Below are positions 4,652-5,049 of a stretch of 5,049 nucleotides of DNA, in pieces. How positions within the stretch are numbered: the stretch's first letter is position 1; the number at the start of each line of letters is the position of its first letter. The position numbers were made by a program, and so were the translations under genes. Below the pieces are notes generated by a model. It was given only the letters and a program-made list of their open reading frames with translations, had not been told where the DNA came from and searched no databases. This DNA is from Candidatus Bathyarchaeum sp. (GTDB lineage Archaea > Thermoproteota > Bathyarchaeia > Bathyarchaeales > Bathyarchaeaceae), in assembly GCA_004376385.1 (NCBI GenBank), contig SOJY01000219.1:1-5049 (forward strand), written 5' to 3'.

Positions 4652-5049
4652 ATGGGCAAGTTTACTGTCGTTTCTGCTAAACTACCTGACAAAGTGTACA
4701 AGGAACTCGCTCTTCGAATTCCTGAAGGGGAAAGAAGCGCCTTCATACGAGAAGCCATATTGGAGAAACTGGAAAAGACACCACGACCAGACCGAGTCTT
4801 AGGGTTGGAACAGAAAGTCAATCAGCTAGAAAACGATGTTAACAAAATAAAAGATTGCCTAGCCAAGCTTGAAATTCTCACATACGAAGGAGGAAAAGTA
4901 AACCCCCACGCCTTCTGTATCGACGAGATCGACAATAAAATTGTGGATTACATTCTTGATCATAGAGGAGCCACGACCACCGAGATTGCGGAGTTTCTGG
5001 AAACCAACCGCTGGCTTGTTCTCAACCGCCTCAGAAAAATTGAGAGATC
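4652..5049 (+). CDS. RHH / coiled-coil / winged-helix DNA-binding regulator, C-terminus outside the window
   Basis: ATG at 4652 opens a frame that runs off the window, giving 132 complete codons. Residues 3-41 match a CopG-type ribbon-helix-helix: beta strand KFTVVSAKLP, helix DKVYKELALRI, turn PEGERS and helix AFIREAILEKLE. Residues 49-77 are a likely coiled coil with leucine and valine at heptad positions. After a linker rich in G and P, residues 91-132 start a winged helix: EIDNKIVDYILDHRG, then TTTEIAEFLETNRWLVLNRL as the helix-turn-helix. Two DNA-binding folds in one chain are uncommon; the coiled coil should set the dimer geometry. TTG at 4634 is an upstream in-frame option, but only ATG gives a normal RHH start. 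Separated by 190 bases and a T-run from the deacetylase gene, it probably has its own promoter. Role inferred: transcription regulator, targets unknown. Confidence 0.85.
   Translation, partial: MGKFTVVSAKLPDKVYKELALRIPEGERSAFIREAILEKLEKTPRPDRVLGLEQKVNQLENDVNKIKDCLAKLEILTYEGGKVNPHAFCIDEIDNKIVDYILDHRGATTTEIAEFLETNRWLVLNRLRKIER

Noticed and set aside
4555..4821. Minus-strand 88-codon frame
   Set aside because: It overlaps the RHH gene and its promoter; the plus-strand frame has clear RHH and winged-helix features.

Overview
The window is archaeal. Its features include TATA-box promoters with purine-rich upstream elements, few Shine-Dalgarno sites, five N-glycosylation sequons in the outer loop of an ABC-2 permease, a winged-helix/DUF5752-like regulator and an RHH (ribbon-helix-helix)-winged-helix regulator. 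The protein flavour best fits an uncultured Thermoproteota lineage such as Bathyarchaeia. That placement is an inference from protein style, not from a marker gene.

Left part, minus strand (1-1824): a two-gene ABC exporter operon of the DrrA/DrrB type. The ATPase (786-1757) is complete. The ABC-2 permease follows after 7 bases and runs off the window at base 1. A perfect palindrome, TTGGTCAA-N10-TTGACCAA (1799-1824), encloses the likely TATA element of this operon, so a repressor could shut it off directly.

Middle part (1825-3011): A+T-rich, and mostly empty in a long-ORF view. On the minus strand it holds a 44-codon gene with a protein-like sequence (1971-2105). Before that, in transcription order, lies a 136-codon reading frame (2127-2537) cut by one in-frame TAG. 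It resembles a small archaeal signalling/output domain protein, possibly NitrOD5-like. Just upstream of it sits a 22-bp-stem inverted repeat (2557-2650). Further up is a promoter region full of CATAT/GACATAT repeats, with a TATA box readable in both directions (2862-2872). Several mini-ORFs are present, and their status is uncertain.

Right part, plus strand (3012-5049): a winged-helix/DUF5752-like protein (3012-3557) and a complete histone-deacetylase-superfamily enzyme with all zinc and catalytic residues (3607-4461), probably one operon. After a likely T-run terminator and a 190-base gap comes a truncated regulator combining RHH, coiled coil and winged helix (4652 to the end). Its promoter region carries three related GTTAA-type sites that could be autoregulatory. 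The right half therefore looks like a deacetylase module flanked by two DNA-binding proteins.

No RNA gene, CRISPR array, complete insertion sequence or replication origin could be supported.
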